Shown: positions 12,051 through 23,354 of the stretch, piece after piece
Layout: each line of letters opens with the position of its first letter
Numbering within the stretch: the stretch's first letter is position 1
DNA from: Paraphoma chrysanthemicola
Lineage: Eukaryota > Ascomycota > Dothideomycetes > Pleosporales > Phaeosphaeriaceae
Length of the DNA stretch: 64,000 bases
NCBI GenBank assembly: GCA_020744225.1
Contig: JAGMWG010000004.1
Coordinates: 1,922,001-1,986,000, forward strand
Direction of reading: 5' to 3'
Made by a program: the position numbers and the translations under genes
Notes under the pieces: generated by a model
Told to the model about the DNA's origin: nothing
Seen by the model: only the letters and a program-made list of their open reading frames with translations
Databases searched by the model: none

Positions 12051-14273
12051 CTACGGCATTCGCGCAACCTCCCAAGACAACATTGCCATGTCGCATATGC
12101 GGGCAAGGACCTGCTGTGACCCTTGCCGACTCTCATGGCTGATGAAGGACATGGCAACAATGAGCTTGTTAAGGTCGCTGTCCTCTTGTTGGGATGCTGG
12201 AGGGGGCAACCGATTGGGAAATCCACCGACTCGGGCGCCGCAGTGACGGGCAATTGCAATACTATAGATTGCATCGCGGACTTCCTGCACATGCAGCACG
12301 CTACGCAATACGCTGAGTGCGTGATCTGCAGCGCCTGCAGGTGCTTGTTCAGCGCCAGAGAACTGAACAAAGTCACCAAGATACAACCAGAAGTCGTTCT
12401 CGGCTTTCTTGTACTCTGGAACCTCAGCGTAAGATATCGCCCGCAGTGGGTTTGATGCAAGATTCGCGTTTGTGAGAAGACATTCCAGTATATCGAACCG
12501 CGCTTGGACTTCTCTCAGCATCAAATCATCACTTCCGGCTTGATGAGGGTGCATGCCATTGGTCGGCGCCGGTGGCTCTGGAAGCTTGCAGGTGCCGAGG
12601 AGGTTCCAAATTAGTCGAGCTTCTTGGCTGAAAACGCCAGCCATGTCGCCCGTTTGGGATTTGATTCTCATGCACTCGGTAAAGTAAGCGGCCTCCTCGT
12701 GCAACGCGCGATCTGCACGAATCCTGTTGAGGGCATTGTTGTTTTGACTGAACCAAGTCGTCTGCAGCATCATGTCGAGACCCTGGCAGTAGTCGTTGAC
12801 GAAGATGCGCTCGAAATCTGCGTCTGTCTCGGGAGCTATAGGGCTTGTACGTGGAGGCACCTCAGGTGGACTGTGATTGCAAATACCGAAGATGTCTGCC
12901 ATGGACAGCGGTTTGCCTGGGGTGTTTGTTAGCGCGCTGGACATGGAGTAAACTTGGTACGAGGGAGCCGACCGCTTGTCGCGGCTTGCGGCTGGTGTTT
13001 GGAGAATGCAAGAAAAGTACTTACCTCGGGCTGGCTCAAGTGCTGGCGGTTGGTGTGCGTAGGCGTTCCCACCCGGCTGGCCTCCCAAGGCAGAATTGAT
13101 GTTGTGCACGCCATTGTACTGTGGCTGTCCTTGATGCATGCCTTGGCCAGGTGGGGCAGCTAGGGCAGGGTCGATGGCGTTGAAGTTCTCTGATGGGTGT
13201 GCTCCACTTGTCGCAGATGGAGCAGGGGCGTAGCCAGAAGACGAGGCAGGTGCGTAACCTTGCGGAACAGGGCTCTGGCTGTATGTAGACGAAGTAGGTG
13301 GGCCGGGCGCAGGCACAGGCGTCGTCGAGTGTGGTGCGGGTGCTGAATTGGGAGCGGGTTGTATCTGTGCTGGACCCGGTTGTTGCTTGAAGATGGGGTC
13401 GTAGCCTAGACAGTCACGCTTGCTCTTCTGGCAGTTGCGGCACGATGGATGGGCCTCGTCGCACTACAAGCGAATTAAATGTTAGCAGATGCGCAAAGTG
13501 TGAGGTTGGTATAAACGTTTGGGTCGCTCGCTTCGTTAGGGCTCGGTTACGGTTTCGGACAGCAACCAAACGCGTCGCGTCGGCCAATCGCGCCATCGAT
13601 GGCCCTGGGGCGCAAAGCGACCGAGGAAGAAGTCGAATGCGCATTGCGAACTCGACGTGGATGAAAATGGCACCGAGGCCGATGGGACTGCACTCACCTT
13701 AATTCTCCGCTTGCGACATGTCAGACACCCTGTCTTGGTGCGGCGCTTGATCTCTTTCTTGTGTCGCCCGCCAGACAGGACTCGCTGCTCATGTTGCTGC
13801 GGTGGGAGCTGGTAGCGCATGGCGGCATTGTACTGCGCGGGGCCCATGTTGGCCATCATCTGCTGGCCTGGCGGCGCATGCGGGTGCCCTTGATGGCCAT
13901 AGTACTGAGGCATGCCGTGAGGCGGCGGTGGCAGCGGAGAGCCCATGGGCTGCGCAGGCTGGGGTTGGGGCGGCGGTGGTTGCTGGCCGTCTTGCAGGCG
14001 AATTGGCGGCAGATTGAGCGGTGGCAGCGACATGTTGGCGCCTTGCGGCGACCCTCGGTAGGGCTCATTGCTCTGCTGGCCCTGGGGCGGCGGGTACGTG
14101 TAGGTGGGCTGCATGGACGGCGACGGGTACGAGTGTGGTGAGGGATAACCAACGGGCTGCTGCTGCGGTCTTGACTGCTGGACGTTCGGATCCGCCATGC
14201 TGGACAGCGAAAAGTGGGATGGGGCGGGTGAATATGGCGCGGAATTGAGCTGGGTGGTCGTCTCGTGTGACAT
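12051..14273 (-). CDS. Zn(II)2Cys6 binuclear-cluster transcription factor
   Basis: Three exons, 14273-13698, 13463-13025 and 12916-12051, give about 626 residues. The first intron (234 bp, GTGAGT...TGTAG) splits the zinc cluster after RRIK. Joining restores the six cysteines at about 183, 186, 193, 200, 203 and 210, with spacing CX2CX6CX6CX2CX6C. A basic GRHKKEIKRRTKTG segment precedes the cluster. The N-terminus is Pro/Gln/Tyr-rich, as in activation regions, and a Pro/Ala/Ser-rich linker follows the cluster. The C-terminal ~290 residues (DADFERIFVNDYCQGLDMML onward) are helical and resemble the regulatory half of fungal regulators, with no named domain that I can identify. It should bind CGG-containing sites in the nucleus. 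The second intron (108 bp) is a multiple of three without stops, so a longer isoform is possible. Confidence 0.9.
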
Positions 14274-17200
14274 GGGCTAGCAATATGAAGCCGCCCGAGC
14301 GCAGGGCAGGCTGGCGATGGACCTGCGGACGGCGAGGCTCGCTAGAAGAAAGCTTGAGAGGTGTCGCGCCGCCAGCTGGGATGGCTGCACGGCTAGTTCG
14401 AGGCGGCCGAGGCGTGTTGGCAGCCAAATCGGGAGCACTAGCAGGCCAGGGGGGGCCTCGGTGCTGCAGAACACTGCAGTCGAGCGCTGCGCGGGATATA
14501 TTAGCAGCAGAACGGAGCCTGATCGCTAGACGCGGGCGCAGACGGCGAAGAACAAGGACCAGGCGTGCCGGCTGCGAGCGCGCGGGGAGCCCTCTGCACC
14601 GGCCCAGCAGCGACAGATAACACGACAAGAATGCGCGCTCCGCACGACTGCGACGACGACAGGGCCATGGCCGCGGACAGGGGCTTGGCGCTCGCAGCGA
14701 GGGCGGGCAGCAGAGCAGCGGTGCAGCTCGCTAGCCGCGATGGAGCAGGTGATGAACGTGGCAGTGCGCTGAAGCGTGCGCGCGACGATAAACGGTGCTG
14801 GGCTTGGAGTACTCACAGGACTAACGCCTCGCTTGCTGGTCTGTATTCGCTTCTGCCCTTGTTCCCGCCTTCGCTTTACCGAGCTCGCTCGCAACGGTGC
14901 TGTAGTCGCGGCAGGGAAGGACGTCGGTCTGCAGAGCCACGCAACTGCGCGCGGCGGGTTCGAGCGGTGAAGCTGGCGGGTCAATTGCTGGCGATGCAGA
15001 AGAGTTGGAGACGGCGCCGTGGAAGAAATGCTTTCAAGCTAGCCCGAGCGGCAATTGGCTGTGCAGTCACGTGTCGGCCACCCCTGCACCCTGCAATACT
15101 GTGTACGGATAGGTAGTAGACAATGCTGGAGACTGTTGCATATCCATCCTGCGCTGCTGTTCTTCCTGCAATCAGCTGCCGACGCCGCGCTGGCCTCCAC
15201 TCCGCGCCGCCATGCACTGAATGCACCGGGCACTATTGGAACTGGAGCGGCGCAGATGGCAGGCTCTGCTGTCATGCAATGTTGCGCGCAATGGAACCCT
15301 GCCCTCCGCCCTCCGCCCGCGGCCCAGCTCGTCTGCGAGGTGTTGGGGCGCACTGGATACAGTACATGCAGCAAGGCGCGTCGGCTTTTGACGCGTTGTG
15401 CGAGCCCTGGGCGCACCGGTTTGCGTTCCCCAATCCCTTTCCGCCGCGGGCTGGCAAATTTGATTAAGGCTGATTGCTGCAGTTACCTGGGTCTCGGAGT
15501 GGGCGGGAACGGCCTCAGCCTGTTTTGCACTGCTTTGCTGGTCCGCCTCTCTGGCCCTTGTCATTGCATCGTCGCTCGCTTGCGAGTAGCGTACATTCGC
15601 AACATGCGCCGCACCCTTCACGTCCTGTCCCCAACGGGCCGGCTTCATGACCTCATAGCACCCATGGCTGATTGGGTGCAGGGGCCCTGATTGTCCTTCA
15701 TCACCAGTATCGCCCGGCCCGTCTTCCCTCGCCTCACGCTGTCATATCAAAGAGCGTGCTGACAAGGTGAGGAAATCTCCGCTTGTGCAGTTGGTCATTT
15801 CCCACATTTACCCGTCAACGGCGAGATATCAAGCGCCAGCCCAAGTCCAGCCACCACACCAACGCTGCATGGGAGCCAGACCGGACTTGCCAACCACAGC
15901 ATTGCATGCGCTGGTGCGCTGCTCTGTCCCTAGGAATGAATCTGTATCACCAGCAGCTGTCAGCGGCACAGGCTCTCTGCGCTACTTCTGAGGCCGTTGC
16001 CTGGGCACATCGAGTGCAACCATCGTGCATAGCGACATCATTAGGCAGAAGCTCGCCTGTGCGGAAGAGCATCCCCGCGATGGATGCAACCATATCCCGA
16101 ATGCTGGGCGTGCGCGGTGTCGCGTGAATAGCCTCATTAGCTGGCGCACTGCTTTGATCGACCAGAAGCATCGAACGGTCCCGACCAGATCGGGACATTC
16201 AGTGTCGCACACGCCATGACTGAACCAGTCAGACAAGGTAGTCGTGGCTGTCTTTCTTCCAGTGGGGCGAAGGGTAGGCCCATCATCCGAGTCGCACGAG
16301 CATGGACCCTGATATCAGGGCTGATTGGAGGCGCATGTCGATCCGGTTCGTACCACAGGTCGCAGTACAAACTTAAGGATGAGCTGCGCTCGCAAACCTT
16401 TGGCACTCCCGCCTCCAGCGGCTGCAAGCGTTCGTCTGCCGTCAACGAGGTTGGAGATCTCGCTTAGGTGGCTAGCACATACGGTCCAAAGCGAAGGTCA
16501 AGGATGCCCCCGCAAGTGGACGTATGGAAGATGCGTCGAAGCGTCTGCGAAGCCAACCGAGCGAGCATGTGCATCCTGCCGCCCCACGCTCAGGAACCTG
16601 AGCGACACATCAATCTACGTGTCATTGCACTTCCGAATCGTCGGTTCTTCGGGATTCGAATATCTCGCGTACGTTTCCAGATCATCTCAGCCGCGTCCTC
16701 CGCGTCTAGAAACTCTACGCGCAATTTCCTTTCTAAGACATGTTGCTCGTTGGCCTGCATCGACAGTGACACTTGTCGGACTGCACCTGGGGCACCCCAC
16801 CCTCGCGGGACGAAGCAACAATTTGACGTTGAACGGCATGTCACTGCCAATTGTTCTTTTTGTAGACCGCAGTTGCCTCATGTGGGTAGGTTAGCGGGAC
16901 GATAAGCGCTGCACATCATTCCTCGTGCAGCCTAGGTGCACTCATTTCACCTCACCCTCGCGCTGCGATGCGCGAAAAAGGGGTGCGGCAATACGGCTGA
17001 CTCTTGTGTTACCTTTGCTTCTTATAGATTGCTTGAAATCTGGCCAAGGGTTTGCGCGCCATGATTCCGGTATCTCAGCACGAGGTAGCGGTACGATTGC
17101 GTTGCAGTATGGACCTTGCATGAAGGGTACGGCAAGAGACTGAGCACACACCTGATTGCAGTCGGCAATTCAAGGGCGTGAGTGCTTGCTTAGGAGCCGC

Positions 17201-17383
17201 GCACGCAGTGACAACTGGTATTCGACAGCCTCCACAGCCTATGCCAATATGCCATGGACTTCCGGCGAAAAGATTCTATTGTCTTGATCCAAGTGGTCTA
17301 CGGTCTAAACGAGGCATTCATTCGTCACGCCCCCGCGATTTCTTGTCTCTGCTAAGGGTTTCAACATCAACACGTTCAACAGC
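14274..17383. other. GC-rich gap upstream of the Zn2Cys6 gene
   Basis: About 3.1 kb is without a supportable gene. The part from about 14280 to 15500 is distinctly GC-rich and full of overlapping open frames on both strands, the pattern expected when stop codons are rare, not when genes are present. It may include a long 5' leader or upstream regulatory region of the regulator. I found no tRNA, repeat unit or transposon feature. Confidence 0.45.
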
Positions 17384-19087
17384 TCAGCACGATCTGACGT
17401 GCTCTGCGATAGGAGTCTTCAAGGCGCCCGTCTCCAAGGCAGAGCGGACGTTCGATATAGTCTTCTCCTCCATCGCCGCTTGTGTCTGTCATGAAGTCAG
17501 TAAAGCGTGGGTCACTGTTGCCTCTCCTTCCGACGTGAACGCAAAACAAAACACGTCATGGGGGTGTCCATAGGTGAGTGCGACCCGCGACTTTCCACTA
17601 CACGCCGTGCCAAATTCGACAGATCTCGTACTCCCACACCCGTCGACAGTTACATGCGGCATATATGCTGCATTGCAACCTCCTAGACGCGCTTATGCGC
17701 AACGGGTCTCCTGGCTTACAACAGAGTCCCGATTGCTTCTTCGGAAGATGATCTTCGGTAGACGCTTGCTTTTACTGCCGCAAGAAAAACTAGAGAATTT
17801 CTGTCACTTACCTCTACAGTCCAAGTGCCCATGTGAGGAAGTAACAAAACGTGTGGGTTCGTCGCAAGACCAGGGTGGATATTCGGCTCATTCTCATACA
17901 CGTCCAATCCAGCTGAGGCGACTTTCCCGCTATCCAGTGCTTTCACCAGGGCTGCTTCGTCAATGACGGCGCCTCGCGCGGTGTTTACTATCACAACACC
18001 GTCCTTCATTTGTCCAAACTCATGGGTGGAAATCATATGACGAGTCTCGGTCTTCGGCAAATCAGCAATCGGCAGCCCACCATAGCTCGCTGGCAGCCCA
18101 AAAAAATGACCCATTCAGGTCAATTCTTGGCAAGGATGAGTACTTACGTTGAGTGGCAGATTGACGCTGATGATGTCACTCTGTTCTAGCAGGTCCTCGA
18201 ACGTAACGTATTCAGCGCTTCCTGCGCTCCCTTCATCCAATTTGCGCCGGTTATGATAGACAACACGCATGTCGAAAGCTTCCGCTTTTCGTAACATGTT
18301 GCGTCCGATGCCACCCATGCCCAATATACCAAGGGTCTTACCCTCTGGATTATGGCCCAGCGGGGGCTGTTGGGGCCCCCGCCAGGTGCCTTGACGCAGT
18401 GTTGTCATTGGGACGTTCAGCCGCCGAAGGGCGCCCAGTATGAGAAACATTGCGGTATCTGCAGTGCAGTCATTGACCACATCGGGGGTATTCGACACCT
18501 TGATGCCTCGCTTCGAGCAAGAATGAACATCGATCTGGTCGTATCCGGCACCTGAGCCACATTGGTAAGCATAATGGCACTCGCTGATCATGGAGCGCTA
18601 GCTGCGCCAATGAATTCCACCATCTACAATCATTCAACATTCTCGCGACCCGTAGATACGAGAGGATAAGTGGCTTACCGTTATGACAGATAAATCTCAC
18701 GCTCGCTGGTAGCGAGAGGATGACTTCATCATCGAAGCGACCCGTTGTCTCCACGCTCTCAAAGGTCCTATAAATCACAACAATTCCATCGAGTGCCCCG
18801 GATCTGCACTCTTCTATGAACTCATGTCGATTTTGAGCGCGAGGCTCAATAATTTCGGCGAGGCTGGACAACGACTTCCAAGCGTCGATAGCACTGGAAT
18901 TGATGGGATCAGCTTGTGTCACTAGTCAATTGACATCGATTCAATACGAATAGGCTCTCATCTTGCGATCGTATGGCATAGAAGAAGGGAGAGACCATTG
19001 AGATAGGTCCATTGGGCAGCCGTGATAAGACATTCGTAACACTAGGATCACTTACTGCGCGATACGTCCGAGCAGCAAGACCTTCAT
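17384..19087 (-). CDS. D-2-hydroxyacid dehydrogenase (glyoxylate/hydroxypyruvate reductase-like)
   Basis: Five exons are deduced: 19087-19056, 18893-18679, 18551-18148, 18051-17812 and 17485-17384. They give 330 residues, the normal family length. Exon 1 is a 32-nt microexon encoding MKVLLLGRIA. Exon 5 encodes the last 33 residues (MEEKTISNVRSALETG...) after a 326-bp intron that is long for this window. The Rossmann motif is GMGGIG, and the next strand ends in NRR in place of an acidic residue, which in this family suggests NADPH preference. The catalytic set is present: Arg in NTARG, Glu in YENEP and His in PHMGTWT. It probably reduces glyoxylate or a related 2-oxoacid in the cytosol, like yeast Gor1. 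All splice phases agree across the five exons. The AAG acceptor of exon 4 (at 18052) is the weakest boundary. Confidence 0.92.
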
Positions 19088-20539
19088 TCCAGCCAGGTAT
19101 GCGACACTTCCCACGCAGCAATCGTGTCGTTTGCAAGTAGCGGCCCCAAATCCGATAGCTTATCCAGATCAAACAGATTCCGATGATGCATAGAGACGCT
19201 CTTCAGGATGGAACGAGTTCGCAAGAGGTCGCCAACAAAGTTACCAAACACAGGCGAAGGAGGGAATGAAGGAGGGAAGACCAAGTACAATGGCAAGCAA
19301 TCTACATCCCAAGGCCAAGTTGCATCATCGCCGGATGTTTTTCACAATTGTAGTTCTCCACGCTTCTAGTACCCCGCCGTCGGCCCACGCGATTCGACCA
19401 CGCATCCTACCCCACTAGCCTACCTCTCCAGCACTAATGCACCCCGTCCCCTATCAGGACTTGCTCGGGGGAATCAACGCACCGCAACTGAAAACAGGCG
19501 GTGAGCCCACCAAATCTCCCTGGCACAATTGCGAGCGATGCCAGCATTTGCGTCTCCGAGCCTCGGAGCCACGCCTATCTAACCGGTGGATTTATTGCCA
19601 TGTGGCCGTGGTGCGACGCCGCGTTATCTATCGCTGGATCGGCACGCTGCGTCGGTACCGGGCCCAGGCGGAACGGGCGCGGCGTTGCATAGCTCGCTGC
19701 AGGATGATCTTCGTGGGGTTTGTGACTGGTTGGAGGCGCGGGTTGATGCCACGTCTTATAACACAGCAGGGAAGGCCGTTGTCGCTGCGCCCACTCGAGG
19801 TCGGGCGATTTCGGTTCCTGCGCAACTTGAGTGAGCAGATTGACGCGGCCGAGGTGTTGCACGAAGAGGCGGTTATGACGTGTTGAGGCTCTTAAGGTTT
19901 AGGTTTCGGTGGAATTATGGTTGTTGGTGCTTGTGTAAGATAGCACGGTACGCCAATGTTTCATACACCACCTTATCGCTGCAACATCTATGGACCTCTC
20001 GTTCAAGATGCCAAATCGGTCCAGCTTTATCTCGAATGCCAAATGCTTCTCCGATAAGTGTCGACGCTGCATGACCAGGTCAAGCCATTGTGTTACTATG
20101 ATAACCAACGATACTGGTACTAGCCAGTCACCATCAACTTGGCTCCAGGAACGCCTTTCATGACCGATACTCCGGCATTCGCTGCTAGTTTGTCCAAGCT
20201 GAGCGCAAACACGACCAGTCGATGCAAGATATGAGAGCTTTACTATTCGCCTCAGTCTGAATTCCTCCTGCATACCCGAAGCCCACATTTCTTCGTTACT
20301 CAGATACAAAACCGCCTGCCCAGATCAAGTGCAGTCAATGAAAATCCAGACCTTCGGGTTCGTGAGATGCCACCTTTGATTCTACAAGGACGAGGACGGT
20401 CCGAAGGTTCCGAAGGTCCAAGCAGTTGCGTGGTGAAGAATCAGATGGATGGCGAAAGTTTACGAAGACACCCCAGGCGGTAGTTTGATGTTCAGTGGAC
20501 ACAGATGTAGCACTTGAACATGGGTGGTTCCAGGACAAG
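19088..20539. other. Intergenic region with a doubtful plus-strand ORF
   Basis: About 1.45 kb lies between the dehydrogenase start and the HET gene 3' end. Around 19437-19886 all three plus frames stay open over long stretches and begin at an ATG after a pyrimidine-rich leader. The best-looking peptide, DDLRGVCDWLEARVDATSYN, is in a different frame from that ATG. A splice at 19501/19545 leads to a stop. This may be a degraded gene or chance openness. Confidence 0.35.
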
Positions 20540-22390
20540 CTACACAAGGTCTATAGCTACCTTCCAATAAGAGTCTGCGAAACCCGTAAGATACAGGCAG
20601 AATCCCACGAAGCGGAATGTAGTGCCATATTCTCGAGGCGCACCCCATACGGGTCTGGATTCGTCTGCCCAGACGATGCGATCGACAGGTCGGACGACGA
20701 CGCCAATTCTGAGTAAATCGCGGCGTTTCTGACAGGCTTCCGAGTCTTCTGGCTGCTCAACCTTCGGGAATGGGGATCTGAGCACGATGTCACCATCACG
20801 GGCCTCTCTCGGTGCTAGAACGCGACGAGAATTCGGTTCGCTTGTCGACCCAGCTTCGCTTCCGACATTGGATGGTTGACTTGCATTCAGGTAGATAATC
20901 TGTAAATCTGCAAAGACGGCTTTGATGGCGGGTGCCAAAAGATAATCTAAAACATGCCGTCGTTTGTCAAGGTGATGTTCATGTATCTGAGAGAGAACGA
21001 AGGGTATCCTATTGGCAATGTCGACGCTCAATGTGGGGTTCTGGCGAACATAATTTTGAAGGGACTGGACAGGTTCCGAGTCTTTTCGTGTAGTAGTAAG
21101 AATCGTCTCTAAAATTTGTGCAAGATTATCAGCATCTTCAGGGCTATGATAGGTTGTCCAAGGCCTCGCCTTTGCATCCTGATGTCCCTTTAGTTGACCT
21201 AAGTAAAGACAATGTAGTCTCAGAATTCGGGTCTCATCTCTGTCAATAATGAGGGGAGATATGTCAGATAAGATAATGTCGTAGTTAAATCCAGGGAGCC
21301 AAAGCTGCGTTCGCTGAGATCTCCAGTTCGGCACCCACGAAGGCATAGTTGCATATTCTGCATTTGCGCGATCCTGGGAGGCGTAAAGAGACCCGAAATG
21401 CGCCAGATGCTTCCACATGTCGTTTTGGGAATGTTGGAAGTAGTGTTGTGCAACTGTTGTGAATGTGTCCTTCCAGTCATCGAAGTACCTGGTTTCGCTA
21501 AAGACTGCCGAGTCGGTGGCCATACCTCGAAGCGCAAATATAATGTCCCGCGGCTCAGAGCATTGGGAAGCGTGAAAGACCCAGAGAAGGTCAAGCAGGG
21601 TCTTTCCGTAGTAGTTTTGCATCGTCTGCACTGCGACGATGGTCGAGACATCACCCCACGCGACTGCCAATTCGTCTGATCGTAGTAGGCAGCTTACCCC
21701 GTCAATGAGCCATTCCCATGCTAATTTCAGCTCGCCGCAATGAACAGTGATATCATGTCCTAGCGCTACTTCTTGGAGAACCCATCTCCTGCAGAACCAG
21801 TCCCGCCTGAAGAAACTTCGGACATCACTGGGATAAGTCTTCCCACCTATCTTCAAATTCGCCGACACAACACGATCAGTGTCTCCGTAGCCCTTTTCTG
21901 CAGCGCCAGTTGCGATGATCTTCAAGGCGGCAAAGACTCCAGGAATGCCATCGCCAAACATTTTGTCTCCCAACCATACTCGTACTTTCGCAGCTTGCCG
22001 GTAGATATCTCCCATGAACGGGATTTGGGTATTCATCTCATCTACATCGCACTGGTCGAGACAAATGGCATCTATCCAGAGATACCGTTCTTTCCTGCTA
22101 CTGCGCAGATATCGGAGCATGGTATCGACATTGTGCGTGACGCTCATCGTGCGCGCGGAAAGGGACATGGTATGCGTTTTATTCGATCCACCCCAACAAT
22201 AGGACACAGCTTCGTAATACTTTATCTCAGTCCATCCTTGGAGCAATTGTATACGGTCGACCTCATGTATAGTTCCCTCAATCGGGTCCTCTAACGCGCT
22301 AGCAGGATGGAGGACCAGGACCCGGATGGATGTTATGTATTCAAGCGGCTGATGCTTATAGGCATCTAGACCAGACGTAGTGGCCTCCAT
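20540..22390 (-). CDS. HET-domain (heterokaryon incompatibility) protein
   Basis: A single exon of about 616 residues starts at the first in-frame ATG (22390). The three HET-domain landmarks are visible: YEAVSYCWG (59-67), LWIDAICLDQ (104-113) and VWLGD (138-142), followed by a WFCRRWVLQE-type motif near 205. The C-terminal ~350 residues are typical HET-protein sequence of unknown role. There is no NACHT or WD repeat region, so this is the stand-alone HET class. In fungi, HET domains trigger cell death during vegetative incompatibility, and most paralogues are uncharacterised. Whether this gene has that role is inference. It lies beside a multi-pass membrane gene and a P-loop GTPase gene. Confidence 0.92.
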   Translation of the reverse strand: MEATTSGLDAYKHQPLEYITSIRVLVLHPASALEDPIEGTIHEVDRIQLLQGWTEIKYYEAVSYCWGGSNKTHTMSLSARTMSVTHNVDTMLRYLRSSRKERYLWIDAICLDQCDVDEMNTQIPFMGDIYRQAAKVRVWLGDKMFGDGIPGVFAALKIIATGAAEKGYGDTDRVVSANLKIGGKTYPSDVRSFFRRDWFCRRWVLQEVALGHDITVHCGELKLAWEWLIDGVSCLLRSDELAVAWGDVSTIVAVQTMQNYYGKTLLDLLWVFHASQCSEPRDIIFALRGMATDSAVFSETRYFDDWKDTFTTVAQHYFQHSQNDMWKHLAHFGSLYASQDRANAEYATMPSWVPNWRSQRTQLWLPGFNYDIILSDISPLIIDRDETRILRLHCLYLGQLKGHQDAKARPWTTYHSPEDADNLAQILETILTTTRKDSEPVQSLQNYVRQNPTLSVDIANRIPFVLSQIHEHHLDKRRHVLDYLLAPAIKAVFADLQIIYLNASQPSNVGSEAGSTSEPNSRRVLAPREARDGDIVLRSPFPKVEQPEDSEACQKRRDLLRIGVVVRPVDRIVWADESRPVWGAPREYGTTFRFVGFCLYLTGFADSYWKVAIDLV

Positions 22391-23354
22391 GGCAACCGAA
22401 CGATGCTGGGCTGTCGCCAAAGGTTGCAAAGACACACCGTCCTAGCAGAGGAACTGTCGCGGTCACGTCGTGCCGATGTACCAAAGGATCTTGGATGATC
22501 GCTGTCATATTTCGGGCAATTTCCGGCTAAGGAGATTGATCTGGAGTAGTCTTGGTTCTCTGTCGATGCGAAAGGTCTGGTTCTGTTGGAAGGCACTAGT
22601 TGGGAGGCTGAAGCCGAGCCTTGCGCACCAAAGCTATGAAGAGAATACTGAAGAGTGCTGGAGGTCATGCTCGAGATTGTGCAGCCAGTGCGAAGGTTGC
22701 AACCGCGGCTGCGGGCATGCAAATGTGGGAGGAGTATTCGAGCGCCATTCTGTCGGAGGCGAGGTAGTGGGGTAAGAACGCAGGAATTACGATAGCAGTC
22801 GCCCATGCTGCCACATCAAGTGGCGCTAAGACAATTTCGGAAGAGCACGTCAATTCTCCGTAAAAGAGATATGAAGTACCGACACATGCTTGGTATTCAT
22901 CCCCAGCGGCAGCACAACAAATAAGACCTGCGAACTACCCGACAAACATGCGGCTGAGTCTTGTGGCGTTTTTTATTCGCTAAAACCAAAACCTGCGACA
23001 CTTTGCCCCTGATCAACATGCCGTGGCATTCTCCACCAACACTACAATTTGTAGTCTACAGCGAAGAATACGAGATAGGCCCGGGCTTAAGCGAAAATGG
23101 TAGATCTTTGACTCCTTTGGCTGATTGTTAGACTAGATATAGAACACTGTGCAGGCAGCGGAGCGACTTCGGCGCGTGATGTTTTGTCGACATGCAGGAA
23201 CGAAATGAGAACTACAAGCAAAATTCTGCGAGAAACGAAATGCTACTAAAGCGCCTTGGGATGCACCTCTTGCGCGGCCGTGATCTTAGAGACAGTGTTT
23301 CCTTCAACTTACCATCGTCTCCACACCCTCGTCGAACTATCTCCACGATTCAAC
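22391..23354. other. Divergent intergenic region
   Basis: About 960 bp separates the HET gene start from the plus-strand membrane-protein gene. Short frames here have no domain or splice support. A CAACATGG context marks the start of the downstream gene. Confidence 0.45.

Noticed and set aside
14955..14975. GGGTTCGAGC resembling a tRNA B-box
   Set aside because: No matching A-box or acceptor stem could be built around it.
14065..15690. Numerous 100-210 codon frames in all six readings
   Set aside because: GC-rich DNA has few stop codons; frames overlap and lack motifs.
22391..22435. N-terminal extension of the HET protein by 15 codons
   Set aside because: It starts at GTG with a stop just upstream; the first ATG at 22390 is used.
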